Source: Condylostoma magnum
Lineage: Eukaryota > Ciliophora > Heterotrichea > Heterotrichida > Condylostomatidae
Assembly: GCA_920105805.1 (NCBI GenBank)
Contig: CAKKTI010000004.1
Location: forward strand, 124,001 to 188,000
Direction of reading: 5' to 3'
DNA: 64,000 bases
The position numbers and the translations under genes were made by a program. Below, piece after piece: positions 1-12,552 of this stretch (position 1 is its first letter; each line of letters opens with the position of its first letter). The notes under the pieces were generated by a model. That model had not been told where the DNA came from, did no database searches, and worked only from the letters and a program-made list of their open reading frames with translations.

Positions 1-1
1 T

Positions 2-730
2 TCTTATAGGATTTCTGATACCAACAATTTAGACAATGATTAAGAATAAGAATTAGCTTAATTTTTCAGGGAGTAAATTAATCTTAGTAGGGATTTAGAA
101 AATGCTAAAAATGTACTTGCCACTAGGCCTGATTTTGAAATTTTTGCAGTTTTTAAGCTATTTGAAGAAGATAATAAAAACTATATTTCCTAATATGATG
201 CTGATTTTACATTAAAAAAACTAGGATATAGGTCAAATTATCACTCTTTAGGTTTATTTTTTAAGCATTATTGTAGAATAGCACCAAATAAACTGTATTT
301 TTCAGATTTTAATGATTTATTCACTCCAAAGCATGATGAATATGCTTTAATGATTAAGGAAAGAAGAGGATAGTTTGATGGCAGAAATCCGTGGGATTGC
401 ATTTCAGTAGAAACTTAAGGACTAATTGCTAATATTTTTAAACTACTACTAAATTGTGAAGAAATGGCAGAAAATCTTAGAGATAAAATCAGTAACTAAA
501 AGAATTTTACACTTATGGAAGCCTTTGAAGCTGTTGATAGGGATAGAAATGGATTTTTAACCTTTGATGAATTCAAAGAACTTCTAGATAATTATGGACT
601 TTATTAAAACGATGAAGAAATTTAAAGCTTGATTGAGCGGTATGATTCGAATAGAGATGGGCAAATATCATATTCCGAGTTTTTGAAGGAAGTTACTCCT
701 AAATCACCCAGAGCAAATAAGTAGTATTAG
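2..730 (+). CDS. EF-hand calcium-binding protein, 5'-truncated by the window edge
   Basis: Open from the first bases, so the start codon lies outside the window; about 242 residues are visible. Two canonical EF-hand loops stand near the C-terminus (D-R-D-R-N-G at about nt 533-550, D-S-N-R-D-G at about nt 643-660). A weaker EF-like helix-loop lies near nt 145-205 (E-E-D-N-K-N). The protein is therefore a Ca2+ sensor of the calmodulin-like EF-hand superfamily, common in ciliates; its specific partner is not evident. Glutamines are written TAA/TAG. The end is inferred at TAG 728-730 after N-K-Q-Y; TAG 722-724 is an alternative. The next gene starts 86 nt downstream on the same strand. Confidence 0.8.
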
Positions 731-816
731 GTAATCATTTTTTCATATATACGGAAAAATTGAGATTTATTATAGGATTGTATATTTAGTACACTTTAAA
801 TAATTTCAGTATTAAG

Positions 817-3800
817 ATGAAAAAATTAAGAGGACTAGATCCAGTAAAAAGGATAAATTTTGACTTAGAAACTTTATATAAATAGCAGAGAAGCTTTAAT
901 TAGAGAAATAACGATGCATTAGACTCGCTTATTTTATATAAATCCCCTTATGCTAAGGGAACATATTCTGAGAAGTCATTTTTCTTCATGAGTACCAATT
1001 TTTGGCTAAGAGAAAGAGTCTTATAGATTGTATTGCATACATGATTTGATAAGTTTATCCTAACTTGTATTTTTGCTAATTGTGCTACTATTATAGTAGA
1101 TCCTGATAATGAATCTCAGTGAGCCCAGATTTCAGAAATTGTATTTTTGATTATTTTTACAATAGAAATGTTACTGAAAATAGTTGCCTTAGGGTTTATA
1201 TCATCTAAATTTTCGTATTTAAGAGATCAATGAAACCAATTAGATTTCATAGTAGTTTTACTAGGGTGATTTGGAATTTTTAGTATTGGAACAAATGTTA
1301 ATATAGTTAGATCTATACGTATGCTTAGGCCATTAAGAACAGTTAACAATATAAAAGAACTTAAAACATTGGTAATAACAATTATCACTTCAATTCCTCA
1401 ACTTTTAGACATTTTACTCTTATTTATGTTTTGGCTGATAATTTTTGGATTAATTGGCACTTAAATGTATTCAGGGAAGTTTAGAAATAGATGCTTTGAC
1501 TAATATGGTCAATAACTAGATACCTTCTGTGTTTTAGATGACAATTGCGACTAAGCTTATCAATCTTGCTATTCCTTGTCCGGCTGTGAAGATGATTAAG
1601 TTTGTAAGGAGTCATCATCTAATCCAAATTACGATTTAACGTCATTTGATAATATTCTAAAATCTTGATTAACTATATTCATTGCAATTACTCTAGAAGG
1701 GTGGTCAGATGTAATGTATACTGGAAGAGACACAACAGGACTTATTGTATTCAATGATTTGTACTTTATCATAATAGTCTTTTTTGGAGCATTGATTTTA
1801 GTCAACCTAATAATCGCTGTTATATTTTCCAAGTTTCATTAAGCAATTGTGAAAAAGTAGAAGGACTTTATAATTCGTATTCCTGAAATGATCGATTATA
1901 GGCCTTAATTAACCTCAGATAATTAAATTGTTAGATATTTATTTATTGTGAGAGAATACTGCTATTAATTATGTTAAAGCTATAAGTTCTTATGATTAAT
2001 CCAAATCATTATAATATTCAATACTCTAGTAATGGCCACTGAGCATTATCCTGAGAACTCAATTCACAGTAGTCTTATGGATACTTTTAACTACCTAATT
2101 ATAGCTATTTTCACATTTGAGATGATTTTTAAATTAGTAGGGTTTGGATTATGAGGGTATTGTAGTGATTGAATGAATATATTCGATGGTATGCTAGTCA
2201 TTGTAGGAATAATTGAAATTATACTGGATTTATTAAATAAGAGTTAAAGTAGTATTTCTTGAATTAAGATGCTAAGAGCTTTGAGAATGCTAAGAATTTT
2301 TAAATTAGCTAGACAATGGAAATCATTAAGATTTTTAATATCTAAACTGATAACTAGTCTAAAAGCTATAGCATATTTGGGCCTACTTTGCTTTATTTTT
2401 ATCTTGATATACGCATTAATAGGATTCAGATTATTCGGAGGCTAGATGGGAGATTCCAGATCCAATTTTAACACTTTATATTGATCAATGGTTACAGTTT
2501 TTTAAATCATCACAGGGGAGAATTGAAATGAAGCTCTGTATATTGCGTACGATAACACAGGATGAATAGCAATACTTTACTTTGTCAGTCTTATTTGTAT
2601 TGGTAATTTTATACTATTTAATATATTTGTTGCCATTTTACTAGAAAACTTTGAAAACGATTAATAAATTACTCAGGATACTGAAGTAAATGTGAATTGA
2701 TCTGACACAATCATGGAAGTTAATTTTGACGAAAGTAATAAAACGGAAAAGCGAAGGGGAAAGTTTCTTCGTAGGCTTCAATCTTAGTATATAGCTTAAA
2801 AGTCAATTATACAAGGTAGTACACTGCTAGGTTTAAATGAGTTTAATCCTATTAGGCTATTTTTACTTAGAATATTAAAGCATCCGTATTTCGATAATGC
2901 AAGTTATTGATTAGATATTGTTTCGTGCTATATACTAACCTTAGATTCCTCTGAGTAAACAAACTATACTAGCTAAGTCATTTTTATTTCCAGTAGTTGT
3001 ATACTAATTGCTTATATTTCAGAAGTCTTAGCTAAAATTATTACTTTTGGATTTTTATCGTATCATAACTCATTTTTGAGGAATAAATGAAATATTTTAG
3101 ACTTAGCTATAATTATCATAATGATAGTAGATGTAATATTGCATATTTTTGTACCAGAGCATAATATTGTTGCTTTAAAGGTAATGAAGGTACTAAGAGC
3201 TCTTAGACCCTTACGACTGATATCCAGAAATTAAAATATGAAGAAAGTTGTGCTATCTCTCATCAACGTAATTCCAGAAGTGATTTAAATAACAATGATC
3301 TCAATGCTATTTTACATGACATTCGGAATAATGGGTGTGATTCTATTCAAAGGCTCATTTTATTTCTGTAGTGACTAGTCAATAAAATATTAAGAAGACT
3401 GTATAGGTAGATTTTACGATGGCTCATAATTTTAAGACAGATAATGGAAAAATAGCTATAACAACTTTGACCATATATTTAATTCCTTCTAAATACTAAT
3501 TGAAGTAGCATCACTAGAAATGTGGCCAGATTATATGATACAATCCGTAGATTCAGTAGGACCTGGTATATCACCACAAAAGGACAATTAACCATTAGCC
3601 GCTCTTTTCTATATCTCCTTTATTTTCTTTATGAACTTTATTATTGTAAATCTTTACCTAAGTGTAGTTACTAAAAAGTTTAATGAAATTAAAACTGAAC
3701 TTGATGGAACATTTTACCTTTCTGAGAAATAGAAAAAATGAGTTATGGTTTAAAAGCTATTAGTAAAAGCAAAGCCTCGTAAATGATTTAAACCTTCAAT

Positions 3801-5070
3801 GTCGAATAAATATAGGAAAAACCTTTATTTATTTGTGTCACGGCCTTATATAGATAATTTCATTATGGTTTGTATCGTTTTAAATGTGTTTACTATGTCA
3901 TTATATGGAGATAAAATGTCAAAAAGCTTAGAAAATTTTATTGAAACAACTAATTTAATATTTTTGATTATTTACACAGTAGAATTCGTGATAAAGATTA
4001 TAGGTTTAGGCCCTCAACTATATTTTTATAGTGACTGAAACAAATTTGATTTCTCAATACTAATCCTATCTTGTTTTTTTGCATTTGAGGAAAATTCGCT
4101 GTTTATAGATCCACTAGTCTTCCGCTCTTTAAAAATCGTCAGAGTACTAAGAATAATAAAAATACTGCCAGGAGTTTAAAAGATAATAAGAACTTTAAGA
4201 AGATCAAGAAATGCTTTACTTACAGTGGGAGCATTGCTAATACTGTTATTTTTCATATACGGCATAGCTGGAATGTACTTATTCGGTGAATTAAGACATG
4301 GAACATACATAAACAAACATACCAATTTCGAGAACTTTTACAACTCCTTTATCACCATCTTACGATGCTCTACAGGTGAGAACTGAAACGGGATTATGCA
4401 AGAGTCTAGTGGGAAAGAATGCAGCGGAACATACGAAACTTGCGGAAATCCTGTATATGGCTATATATTTTGACTTTCTTTCACTTGTCTTACGAGCATG
4501 CTTATAATGAATATTTTTATAGCAGTAATACTGGAAAGCTATGAGGATAAAAAGTTTTACTTTGACATGATAACTTAGAAAGACATCGATGAATTTTTAA
4601 GAGTTTGGAGGATTTTTGCGCCGAATGGCGAGAAGTGTATACCAGCCAAATATATAGGAACAATCTTAGCTGAGCTTCCCCCGCCCTTAGGCTACGATGT
4701 TTCTATTATTGGTCAAAAGGATTTTATACAAATGATTAGAACCTTTAACATTCCCCATCATAATGGGAAAATTCATTTTGCAAGACTTTTATGGAAACTT
4801 GCGAGTTTGTCAGTTGGAGCGAATCTGTATAGCTCTCCTATATGTTCGCTGATGAAAACAGTTATAAAGAAATTCAAAAAGAAGTATCCAGAGATAAAAG
4901 TTACAAGTAAAAAGGACCTTTCCTCAATATACAGAAACTCTTATTATGAGAGCATCCATATATTCTACGCAGCTTCAATTATAGTAAGATACTGAAGGCT
5001 TAATAGATTCAGGAAAAACATAAAGGATGCAAGTACAATCAACAACTCAACTAGTTTAAATAACAAATAA
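817..5070 (+). CDS. Four-domain voltage-gated calcium channel alpha subunit
   Basis: About 1,417 residues in one uninterrupted frame with TAR=Q and TGA=W. Four repeats of six transmembrane segments occupy roughly residues 70-350, 390-615, 690-960 and 1000-1245. Each S4 has Arg/Lys every third residue (for example R-S-I-R-M-L-R-P-L-R in repeat I). The pore glutamates are E294 (TLEGW), E568 (TGENW), E901 (SLEMW) and E1188 (TGENW). An EEEE filter marks a Cav-type Ca2+ channel rather than a Na+ channel, acting in the plasma or ciliary membrane. The C-terminal tail of about 170 residues is cytosolic and has no recognised domain. The pore Trp of TGENW is encoded by TGA, which supports the code. Stop TAA 5068-5070 is chosen because another gene begins 70 nt later. 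Confidence 0.93.
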
Positions 5071-5140
5071 AATGTCAACTAGTGTTGCCCGATTAAGGGC
5101 GGTTTATTAACCTAAGTAAAGAAGATAAAATAATACAAGA

Positions 5141-5530
5141 ATGAGAAGGGTTCATTCTAAGCCCAAAAACATCACTATTAAAAAGAAAATACAGCCTAGA
5201 AAAGAATTCAAATCAGTTGAACCTAATAGAGACTTAGGATTCAGGAGGAATGCAAGTTAAAACAATAGTATTTTATTATCTACCTCATTAGACGAAGATT
5301 TCGAGAGGCTGGAAACGTTATCAGCTAAAAACGAATATTATAGAAATAACTTGTTATCGGTTTAGTAAAGAATATTCGAATTAGGAGTCAACAGCTCAAT
5401 TAAGTAAAGGGAGCTTAATACTATATCGGAGTTGGAGGATTTTGAATTGGACAAATTACGAGTGAATAATCCAATGGATAATCTGGTGTCTAAGTATAAG
5501 GATAGGGGAAATTTAATGAAAAATAGTTGA
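5141..5530 (+). CDS. Small basic protein of unknown function
   Basis: A 129-residue product starting at the first ATG after the channel gene. It has a Lys/Arg-rich N-terminus (K-K-K-I-Q-P-R-K) and then an acidic, probably helical stretch (D-E-D-F-E-R-L-E). No domain is recognised. It ends in a tandem TGA TAA (5528-5533). The neighbouring K+ channel gene on the other strand stops only 7 nt further on, so the two 3' ends nearly touch. It is called on composition, length and spacing; no homology was recognised. Confidence 0.55.
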
Positions 5531-5540
5531 TAATTTACAT

Positions 5541-7529
5541 TTAAAAATCGGATGAATTGCTACTGAGGATTATATTGTAGGATGATAGGACATTCTCGTT
5601 ACTTTCTTCTCTTATAGTTTCTAGTTATTGTTTATACTTCTTTATAGAGGTTTAAATTTTACTCATATCTTGCTTAAATCTTATATACTTTTTATTCTAT
5701 CTTATCCTTAAATAAGTTTATTTACTGTTTCGGGATATAGGTTTTGAACGCTTATGGGATTAAAACTAAGTCTCTATTTACTTGTTCAAATTTACAATGT
5801 AATAGTTGCAATTAGTAGCTACATGGCCTAAACGTTTACACAGCCAGCATTTTATATTAAGAATTGTATAGTCTTGATCCTAGCAAAGATTCTATATGTT
5901 TATTAATACCTTTTTGTCTTCAGGACTCTTCTAAGCTATACTCACAAGTCCTTGGTAATTAACTGATAATAACTCTGTAAATTCAATAGTTTTTACTGAG
6001 GCAGTACGAGGAAGGCCAGAGAAAAAGCATATTTCTCCGAAGTAGTCAAGTTGTTTTAAGGATTATAGGAAGGTTTTAGTTTATTATTAGTATACCATGA
6101 GCTAACCCTTATGTATAAAATATACAATTCTCTGTATTTCACCTTCATTGAATATGATATCACCGGGTGTATAAGAATTTTGTTTTATAAACTTCAGTAA
6201 TCGTCTAACTGTTAATTTAGAAATGGTTAAATTAATAAACATTTTAAATTTTCCATATACACCGCCTTGTATGTGACGCAATACTTCTTCTTTAAGAGGC
6301 TCACTCATTAGGTCTATTATATCCTTTTCTAGCAGCTTATTTTCATTATATTACTCATAATAATAGTCTATGGATTTTCTAACTTTATATCTTAGCTAAT
6401 AATCTATGTTATACTTTTTAATAAAGTTATTAGCACTTACAATAGCCTCCTTCTACTCAGAGAACCTTCTATTAGCCTCAGTCAGCAAATTGCTTATGTT
6501 TCCTATTAAATAAGCGAACATTCCGCAACATATCATCATTACTCCTATGGCATATATCATTTCACTTTCATTCTACGCTGAAATGTCGCCGTAGCCTACA
6601 GTAATCATTGTTGTTACTGACCAATACAGAGAGTTTATATAAATCTCAAACGGTGTCAATTTTTCCTGTAGATCATTCAAGTATAAAGCTTTTCAAGTAG
6701 TTTCAGTCTCTAGGCTTTATATACTTGATGTTAAGTACCATCCGCATGCAGACCAGTGAGAAATGAAAAACACTACTAAAGAAATCCGCAAAATCAGATA
6801 ATACAGAGCAATTTTCTCACTTGAAATAATTTCTTCTATTTTCATTAAGACTCGCTTAAGCTTCGCCATTCTTAAAAGTTTGAGCATTCTAGCTATTTTC
6901 ATTACTTTGATTATTCTTATCAATTACGGAGCTCTGTATAAGCTTCGATCTACCTCTGGATCTGAGTTTTCTAGAGGGTTTGGTTCAAAAATCCATATAA
7001 AGGGAAAACTAGAAATAAAATCCATTAAAAATCATGTTTTAAAGTAATTTTTTATTACTTTACTTCTTATCATTATCAATTAATCCTTGTAATAATACCC
7101 TGTATTGAAATTTAAAATCACATCTAATATAAAACATAAATCGACTATAAAATCAATATAGATTCATACTTCTTAGTCGGATAGTTAAAAAGCTATCGAA
7201 TAAGGAATAAGTGTAGCTTGTAATAGTATAAATATTAAAATTAAAACATCTCAAAGCAATCTTACTTGGGATTCAGGATTAAAAACACAGTAATTCTTTT
7301 CTTTATTTAAATCTGGTAAAATGCTTAGCTATAAGAATGATGAATTTTGGCTTTTAAAGCCTTTTTTAGGTAGTAACTTTTATAAACTAGATTCTGGAAC
7401 AATATTAAAGCTATTTTCGGGATTGTAGCTTTCTATAAGCTGTTTTGTTCTAGGATGCAATTTATCTTAGGTTTTATCATACTCGTTTAGAAGCTCTTTT
7501 ACAAATGATCTATGCAATTTAGAATCCAT
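5541..7529 (-). CDS. Cyclic-nucleotide-binding K+ channel (CNG/KCNH type) with a C-terminal zinc knuckle
   Basis: About 662 residues in one frame. Six transmembrane segments include an S4 rich in Arg/Lys (about nt 6,920-6,840). The pore signature T-V-G-Y-G-D lies near nt 6,590 and marks K+ selectivity. A C-linker follows, then a cyclic-nucleotide-binding domain (about nt 6,310-5,960) with the phosphate cassette F-G-E-I...P-R-T-A-S-V, whose Glu and Arg are retained, so ligand binding is plausible. At 5808-5849 a CCHC knuckle (C-W-L-C-K-R-L-G-H-V-A-T-N-C) follows, then a basic, helical tail. The stop is TAA 5541-5543, with a second TAA two codons on. It is a membrane channel, possibly ciliary, that would couple cAMP/cGMP to excitability; this role is inferred from the family. 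Confidence 0.9.
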
Positions 7530-7708
7530 AACTTTAAAAATTAGTTATAATAGTCAGTTTATAAAGAGAAATTGTTTGTTATAAAACTAATCCATGATTA
7601 TTCATTTTGCTTTTTTACTAATTGTTTGCCATAATTTGAGTAATTTTATACAGATGAAATAAGATTATATTTTATATTCGTAGTTTTGTCCTAAAGTTAA
7701 TTAAAATA

Positions 7709-8368
7709 ATGAAAATAGTAAATGATAAGGGATATCTAGATTTTTTATATCATAAAGCTTAGTAACCTAATCCCCTCAGGTCAACTAAAATATACTATGG
7801 TATCGAAAGCAGTAAAGATCTAGACTATGTAGGATAATAATTATAAATTCATGAATAAAGTGGTAAACTTTTAAGTTTAAAAAAATAGCACATATTCAAA
7901 TCTCACCTCAATCTAAATGAGCAATAATTCCAATACTATCTAGATAATAAAAGGCCCTGCTTACCTAAGCTTGATCTAAACTTTTCAAGTAAAAATAATA
8001 AAAGAATAAAAGCTTTTACAGAGAGGCTCTCAAGAAGTCCTAAAAGTGTAAAATTAGATTTTTTAGGTAAATCAAATGCTATCTTATAAAGATTAAATTA
8101 TTTAACCAATTCCTGCTAAAATTTCAAGCATAAAATTTCACTTTAATAGAGAAAATAATTTATTAAAAGAAAATAGCTCAGATAGAAAACGAAAAAGTGC
8201 GCAAATTTTGCCAATAAAGCTATAAATTCTCAGTATGAGGGAGGATTGCCTAGAGAATTTGAAATCTATAGGCGCAATAAGTATTTGGCTAACACTAAAG
8301 CCAAACCAAATAAAAAGTTAATTAAACATAGTAGAGATTAAATCAAACTATAACAATAATTTGAGTGA
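7709..8368 (+). CDS. Lysine/glutamine-rich protein of unknown function
   Basis: About 219 residues, very basic and Q/K/N-rich, with many Q codons written TAA/TAG. No transmembrane segment, signal peptide or known domain is visible. It has an S-R-S-P-K-S-like patch mid-protein. The ATG at 7709 is the first after a divergent spacer of about 180 nt shared with the K+ channel gene. It ends at tandem TGA TAA (8366-8371), 41 nt before the FAD oxidoreductase start. Its composition suggests a cytoskeletal or nucleic-acid-associated protein, but this is only a guess. Confidence 0.55.
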
Positions 8369-8409
8369 TAAAGCATAAAATTAGTTAATTGAGTTTTAGT
8401 AAATTAAAA

Positions 8410-9498
8410 ATGAAATATAGGTTAATTGTGATTGGAGGTGGATTTTCTGGGCTAATGGCCATTAAATAGTTAAGTCAGGATTTTTTGGTTACTTTAATCG
8501 ATCCGAAAGAGTATTTCGAATACACCCCACATATATTTTTCAATCTTATAAACCCAAATAAGCATTCAAACTCAACTCTAATGTACCGTAATTTTCAAAG
8601 AGATTATAAATTCGAGTTTATATAAGGATTAGTAGTTCAATTGTCTAGACTGGAAGCCTAAGTAGAAAGCTTTGACAAAATTATTACGCTCTATTTTGAT
8701 TTTTGCATAATTTGCACAGGATCTACTTATTTTTTCCCAATTAAGCCTAATTTATAGTTTGAATACAACGTAAGCGAAAGACAATAAACTTTATAAATGA
8801 TAAAAGAATAAACCAGCATATGTGATAAAATAGTTGTAATAGGCTCAGGACTAATAGGAATAGAACTGGCAGCAGAAATAGTAACATGTCTGCCTCATAA
8901 ACGTGTAAAGCTTGTAACCAGATCAAGCAGATTATTACAAGATAAGCCTTATCTAGTTGGTAAGCTAGCTTATGATTTCCTAACCTAACGTAATGTAAGA
9001 ATAAGATTCAATACTGATTTAGAGACTTACCATATTTCTTAAAGCAGTTTATGCTTTTAGTGTACCGGGGAGCAATATAGGCCAACTTACCTAACATAGC
9101 ATTTTTCTACCTTTTTATATGACAATGGCAGAATAAAAGTAAATAAGTATCTTTAAATAATTGGAAATATATTTGCAGCTGGTGACTGTGTAAACTAAAA
9201 TTATGAAAGTACTATTTTTGATGCATAAGATCACGCTAAAATAATAGCTGCTAATATAAGAGCTATGATTGGAAATACTAAAATGACAGCATTTACACCA
9301 GTTAGATAAGCAAGCATTATAAGTCTCGGAGACTCTTTTGGTATTTTCATTTACAACTCTATTGTATTGTGAGGATAATGAGTAATGAGATTCAAATAAT
9401 TCATTGACAAGTTGAAGCTAGAAGCCATAGCCAATCGTCACTTCGGGGATATATTTAACTATTTCCAGATATTTCATAAGTACTTAATGTCTAGTTAG
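8410..9498 (+). CDS. FAD-dependent NAD(P)H oxidoreductase, AIFM2/FSP1 or NDH-2-like
   Basis: About 362 residues, close to human FSP1 (373). The N-terminal Rossmann motif V-I-G-G-G-F-S-G binds FAD. A second dinucleotide fold, V-V-I-G-S-G-L-I-G-I-E, near residue 140 would bind NAD(P)H. The FAD-contact motif G-N-I-F-A-A-G-D-C lies near residue 255. The family passes electrons from NAD(P)H to quinones or other acceptors; substrate and organelle cannot be read here. The stop is uncertain: TAG 9496-9498 is a candidate, but the frame runs straight on into the BRCA2 gene, and TAA 9526-9528 is another possibility. The junction is treated as a separate finding. Confidence 0.8.
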
Positions 9499-9510
9499 CT
9501 TAAATTAAAA

Positions 9511-11556
9511 ATGTCGATGATATCTTAAAAAACCCGGGATGATAGTTCTAAATTTACATAACTATAAAATAGAGCTTCTATTAGTGATTCTTAGATTTTT
9601 GATATGATTGATAAGCAAGAAGAAACACCTGATTAAAAGCCAAGCAATTTCCCTATTTTAACATTCGGATCTAAAACTGCTGCTTTAAGTACTGAAGCAT
9701 TGAGAAAAGCTGCTAAATTGTTTGAAGATGATAGCTAATAAAGTGATATTGAGCTTAAAGATGATTAAAGCTAGTAAGAATCCTTCTAAATTTCTTAGTA
9801 TAGCAGTGCATAATAGAGTGAAGTTGATAAAAATACAAGTAATGTTAGGAAAAAGTTTTAACCGCCTTTAAGTAAGATAGAGGAAGGATCAAATAATGTT
9901 TTTAGCCAAATGAAATAAATATTTGAGTAAGGGAAATAGGAAAATCCAAAGATTTAGTAAAATTTAATGATAAAATTTGAGTCAAATAACTTGAAAAGAA
10001 GAATATCACCTTTAAAAAGAGCTACAAAAACACCTAAACTGTATAAATAATTACATACTAAGCAGAAACTATCATAAATGTTTCAAAGACTTTCAATTAA
10101 TTGCTAAAACTAAGAAATTATGGATATAACGTATTCAAATGCTCTAAAGTACAAATTACCCTGTATAAATCATATACTAAATGATTGCATTTGTGATGGT
10201 GCATTTTTAATATCTTGGAGGAATCTACATTATTACATGCTAGTACATGATTATAAGTGTGATGTAGAGTGGATCAAGCTTAACTATAGACTGCAAATAT
10301 GAAAATACGCTTCAATACAAAGAAGATTACCAATACATCAATCAGTGCTCAATTTTGAGCAAGTTTTTCAATCATTGCGAAAGAAGTGAGAAGTTGTTTA
10401 TAAAAGACATATAAGATCAGTTCTATAAAGAATAAAATCAGAAGATCAGCCAGCTTAAGTAGGAATGGTTCTATTAGTCTGTAAAATAGGAAGTAGACTG
10501 CTACTTAGTGATGGATAAGACGTAATTTGAGGAATTCTTGAAAATTAGCAGTAAAATTTAATAAATCAGAAAAAATTGAAAGTAGGTTTAAAAATATTTG
10601 TAGTAAATGCGAAATATAAAGGGGATACATTAACTTTTCAATTTAATTCAACACGGAGAGTTCATTGAGACACAAAGCTAGGAGAAAAACCTATACCTTT
10701 ATTGATAAATATAAACTCTATACACAATGAAGGTGATATTATTAGTTGTATTAAAGGAATAGTTATCAAAATGTATCCCTTGGTATACAAAGTATTTGAA
10801 GATTAAAAACTGAATTTTTATAGCAAAAATTGTTGGGAAGAACAATTATAAGAAGAAGTTGAATAATATTAAGCTAGAGAAATGTTTTAAGTACTAATTC
10901 AAGACAGTCTTATTAGGTTTAATAAAGATAAAGGGAGTGGAAAGGCTTTTGTATAGATTGAAAACAATGCTAAAGAAATTTTCAGTAGAATTGAAGAAGG
11001 TGATGAAATTGTTTTGTATAATTTAAGACCGTAGAAGTGATCTAGTAGTCAATATGTAAAAAACTTAAGTTTTAAGTATTATTCTAAAATTAATCTAACT
11101 CCTAGTAGATTTAAAGAATATGTACAAATGCCTTTATACAGTAATTAAGTGCAATTGTTAGAGGAGTGCAGTGAAATAGGAGCTATTATTTAAATCTTTT
11201 AAAACTAATAACAGGAAATATCTTAATTAATGATATTCAATAAAGAAAAACAGGTTCTTAGAATAATAATCCACAGTGCTACTTTTTTTGGTAGATAATT
11301 AAACAAATTAAATGAAACTAATTTTAATTAGATTTCTTTAATTGTATTAGATGGTTTGTCTAAATTTACTAGTGATATTTTATTTACTACGTAATAAACT
11401 TAAATTTGGTAGAGTAGATTTCCAACAAAATACTAAAGTGAAGTTGATAAAATGAAGTAATTTGATTCGAAATTCCTAATGAGTATTACTCATTCGTAAT
11501 ATTGTGATTAATACGGTTGTATATGCGAGTATATTAGTAGTTAGTTATGGTGTTAA
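9511..11556 (+). CDS. BRCA2: BRCA2 homologue (recombination mediator)
   Basis: About 681 residues. The conserved C-terminal DNA-binding part is clear. A helical domain from about nt 10,120 contains W-I-K-L-N-Y-R, and OB1 follows with L-L-V-C-K-I and L-S-D-G. OB2 carries N-S-T-R-R-V-H-W-D-T-K-L-G, aligning with human N-S-T-R-P-A-R-W-Y-T-K-L-G. A single BRC-like RAD51-binding motif lies at about 9,649-9,735: the E-A-L-R-K-A and K-L-F-E-D half is good, but the FxTA half is weak. BRCA2 loads RAD51 on single-stranded DNA during homologous recombination; in ciliates this matters for meiosis and repair. The start could be 9511 or the in-frame ATG at about 9604. The end is uncertain among TAG 11542, TAA 11554 and TAG 11590. 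Confidence 0.85.
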
Positions 11557-11596
11557 ATAATACAAATAATGGTTATCCAATACTTATTATAGAAAC

Positions 11597-12328
11597 TTAA
11601 GATAACCAAATAACCACCAATTCTATTAATTTATGCCTATTTTATAATTCATACAGCATATTGGAAAATAATTTTTAATCTAATTACTGCCTTGATAAAT
11701 CTGCTCTTAAAGAGCTTGAATTGAATAATCTTCTAAGCTCGATATTTGACCGAATTTCCTACATAAAATTTTGCTGGGATATTTACTTATTTTTTTAGTA
11801 GATCAAACTACTAACATGCTCTACATATTTAGGAATATTCTAGCGCACCTTATTAAAATACTTTTCTAATTATTCCTTATCAATTGTACCTTCTGCTATC
11901 CAAATCATACTAGCTGCTACCTCACACATGCATTATAATAATATAATAAATTATTGCTTCTACAATTAAGCTTATTAGCCTAGACCGAAAAGATGGTTAG
12001 CCTTTGCATCTGTTTGTCCTCCAGATTTCAGAATAACACACATCAAAACCTTATTAAGCTCTATTTTACTATTGCTTTCAAAGTTTTTATAGAAAGATAG
12101 CACTGGACTGCGCCGATTTTCCAGTTCTTAGTTAGGAGAATTGCAAGCTTTATAGGCATCTTTGATTGATTGGATTGAAATAAAATTGTCTTTGCTTTTG
12201 GATTAGAAGGCTTCCATTGCATTGTCGATTAATAAATCTTAGAACAGAAGGCCCTTTTCGTGGACTGACAGCTTGTTTTCAATACTAGGAAGGCTTCCAA
12301 ACTCTGCTTATGATTGACAGCACCCCAT
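11597..12328 (-). CDS. N-terminally lipidated (MGCC) protein of unknown function
   Basis: About 243 residues beginning M-G-C-C-Q-S, a textbook N-myristoylation glycine followed by two palmitoylatable cysteines, so membrane anchoring is likely. The rest is mostly helical and soluble, Q/K-rich, with no domain recognised. The start is fixed by the MGCC motif. The stop TAA 11597-11599 leaves about 40 nt to the BRCA2 end on the other strand. The 224 nt upstream (12,329-12,552) separate it from the next minus-strand gene and show no further coding signal. Confidence 0.65.
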
Positions 12329-12552
12329 TGTTTTTGTAATGGTAGAAAATGAATAGAAATCTATATGAGTGATTAAGGATTAATAAAAAAGCTTTAGAGT
12401 TGAGAAATCGTGGATGTTTAAATGCCTATGCAATATTGATGTCAATCATTATACTATATGAGCATAATCAACCATTGAACCTACTATATACAGTTCTACT
12501 GCTAATATTGTAAATATCAGCCACTATTTAACCTTAAAAAAGTCTAAATTAC

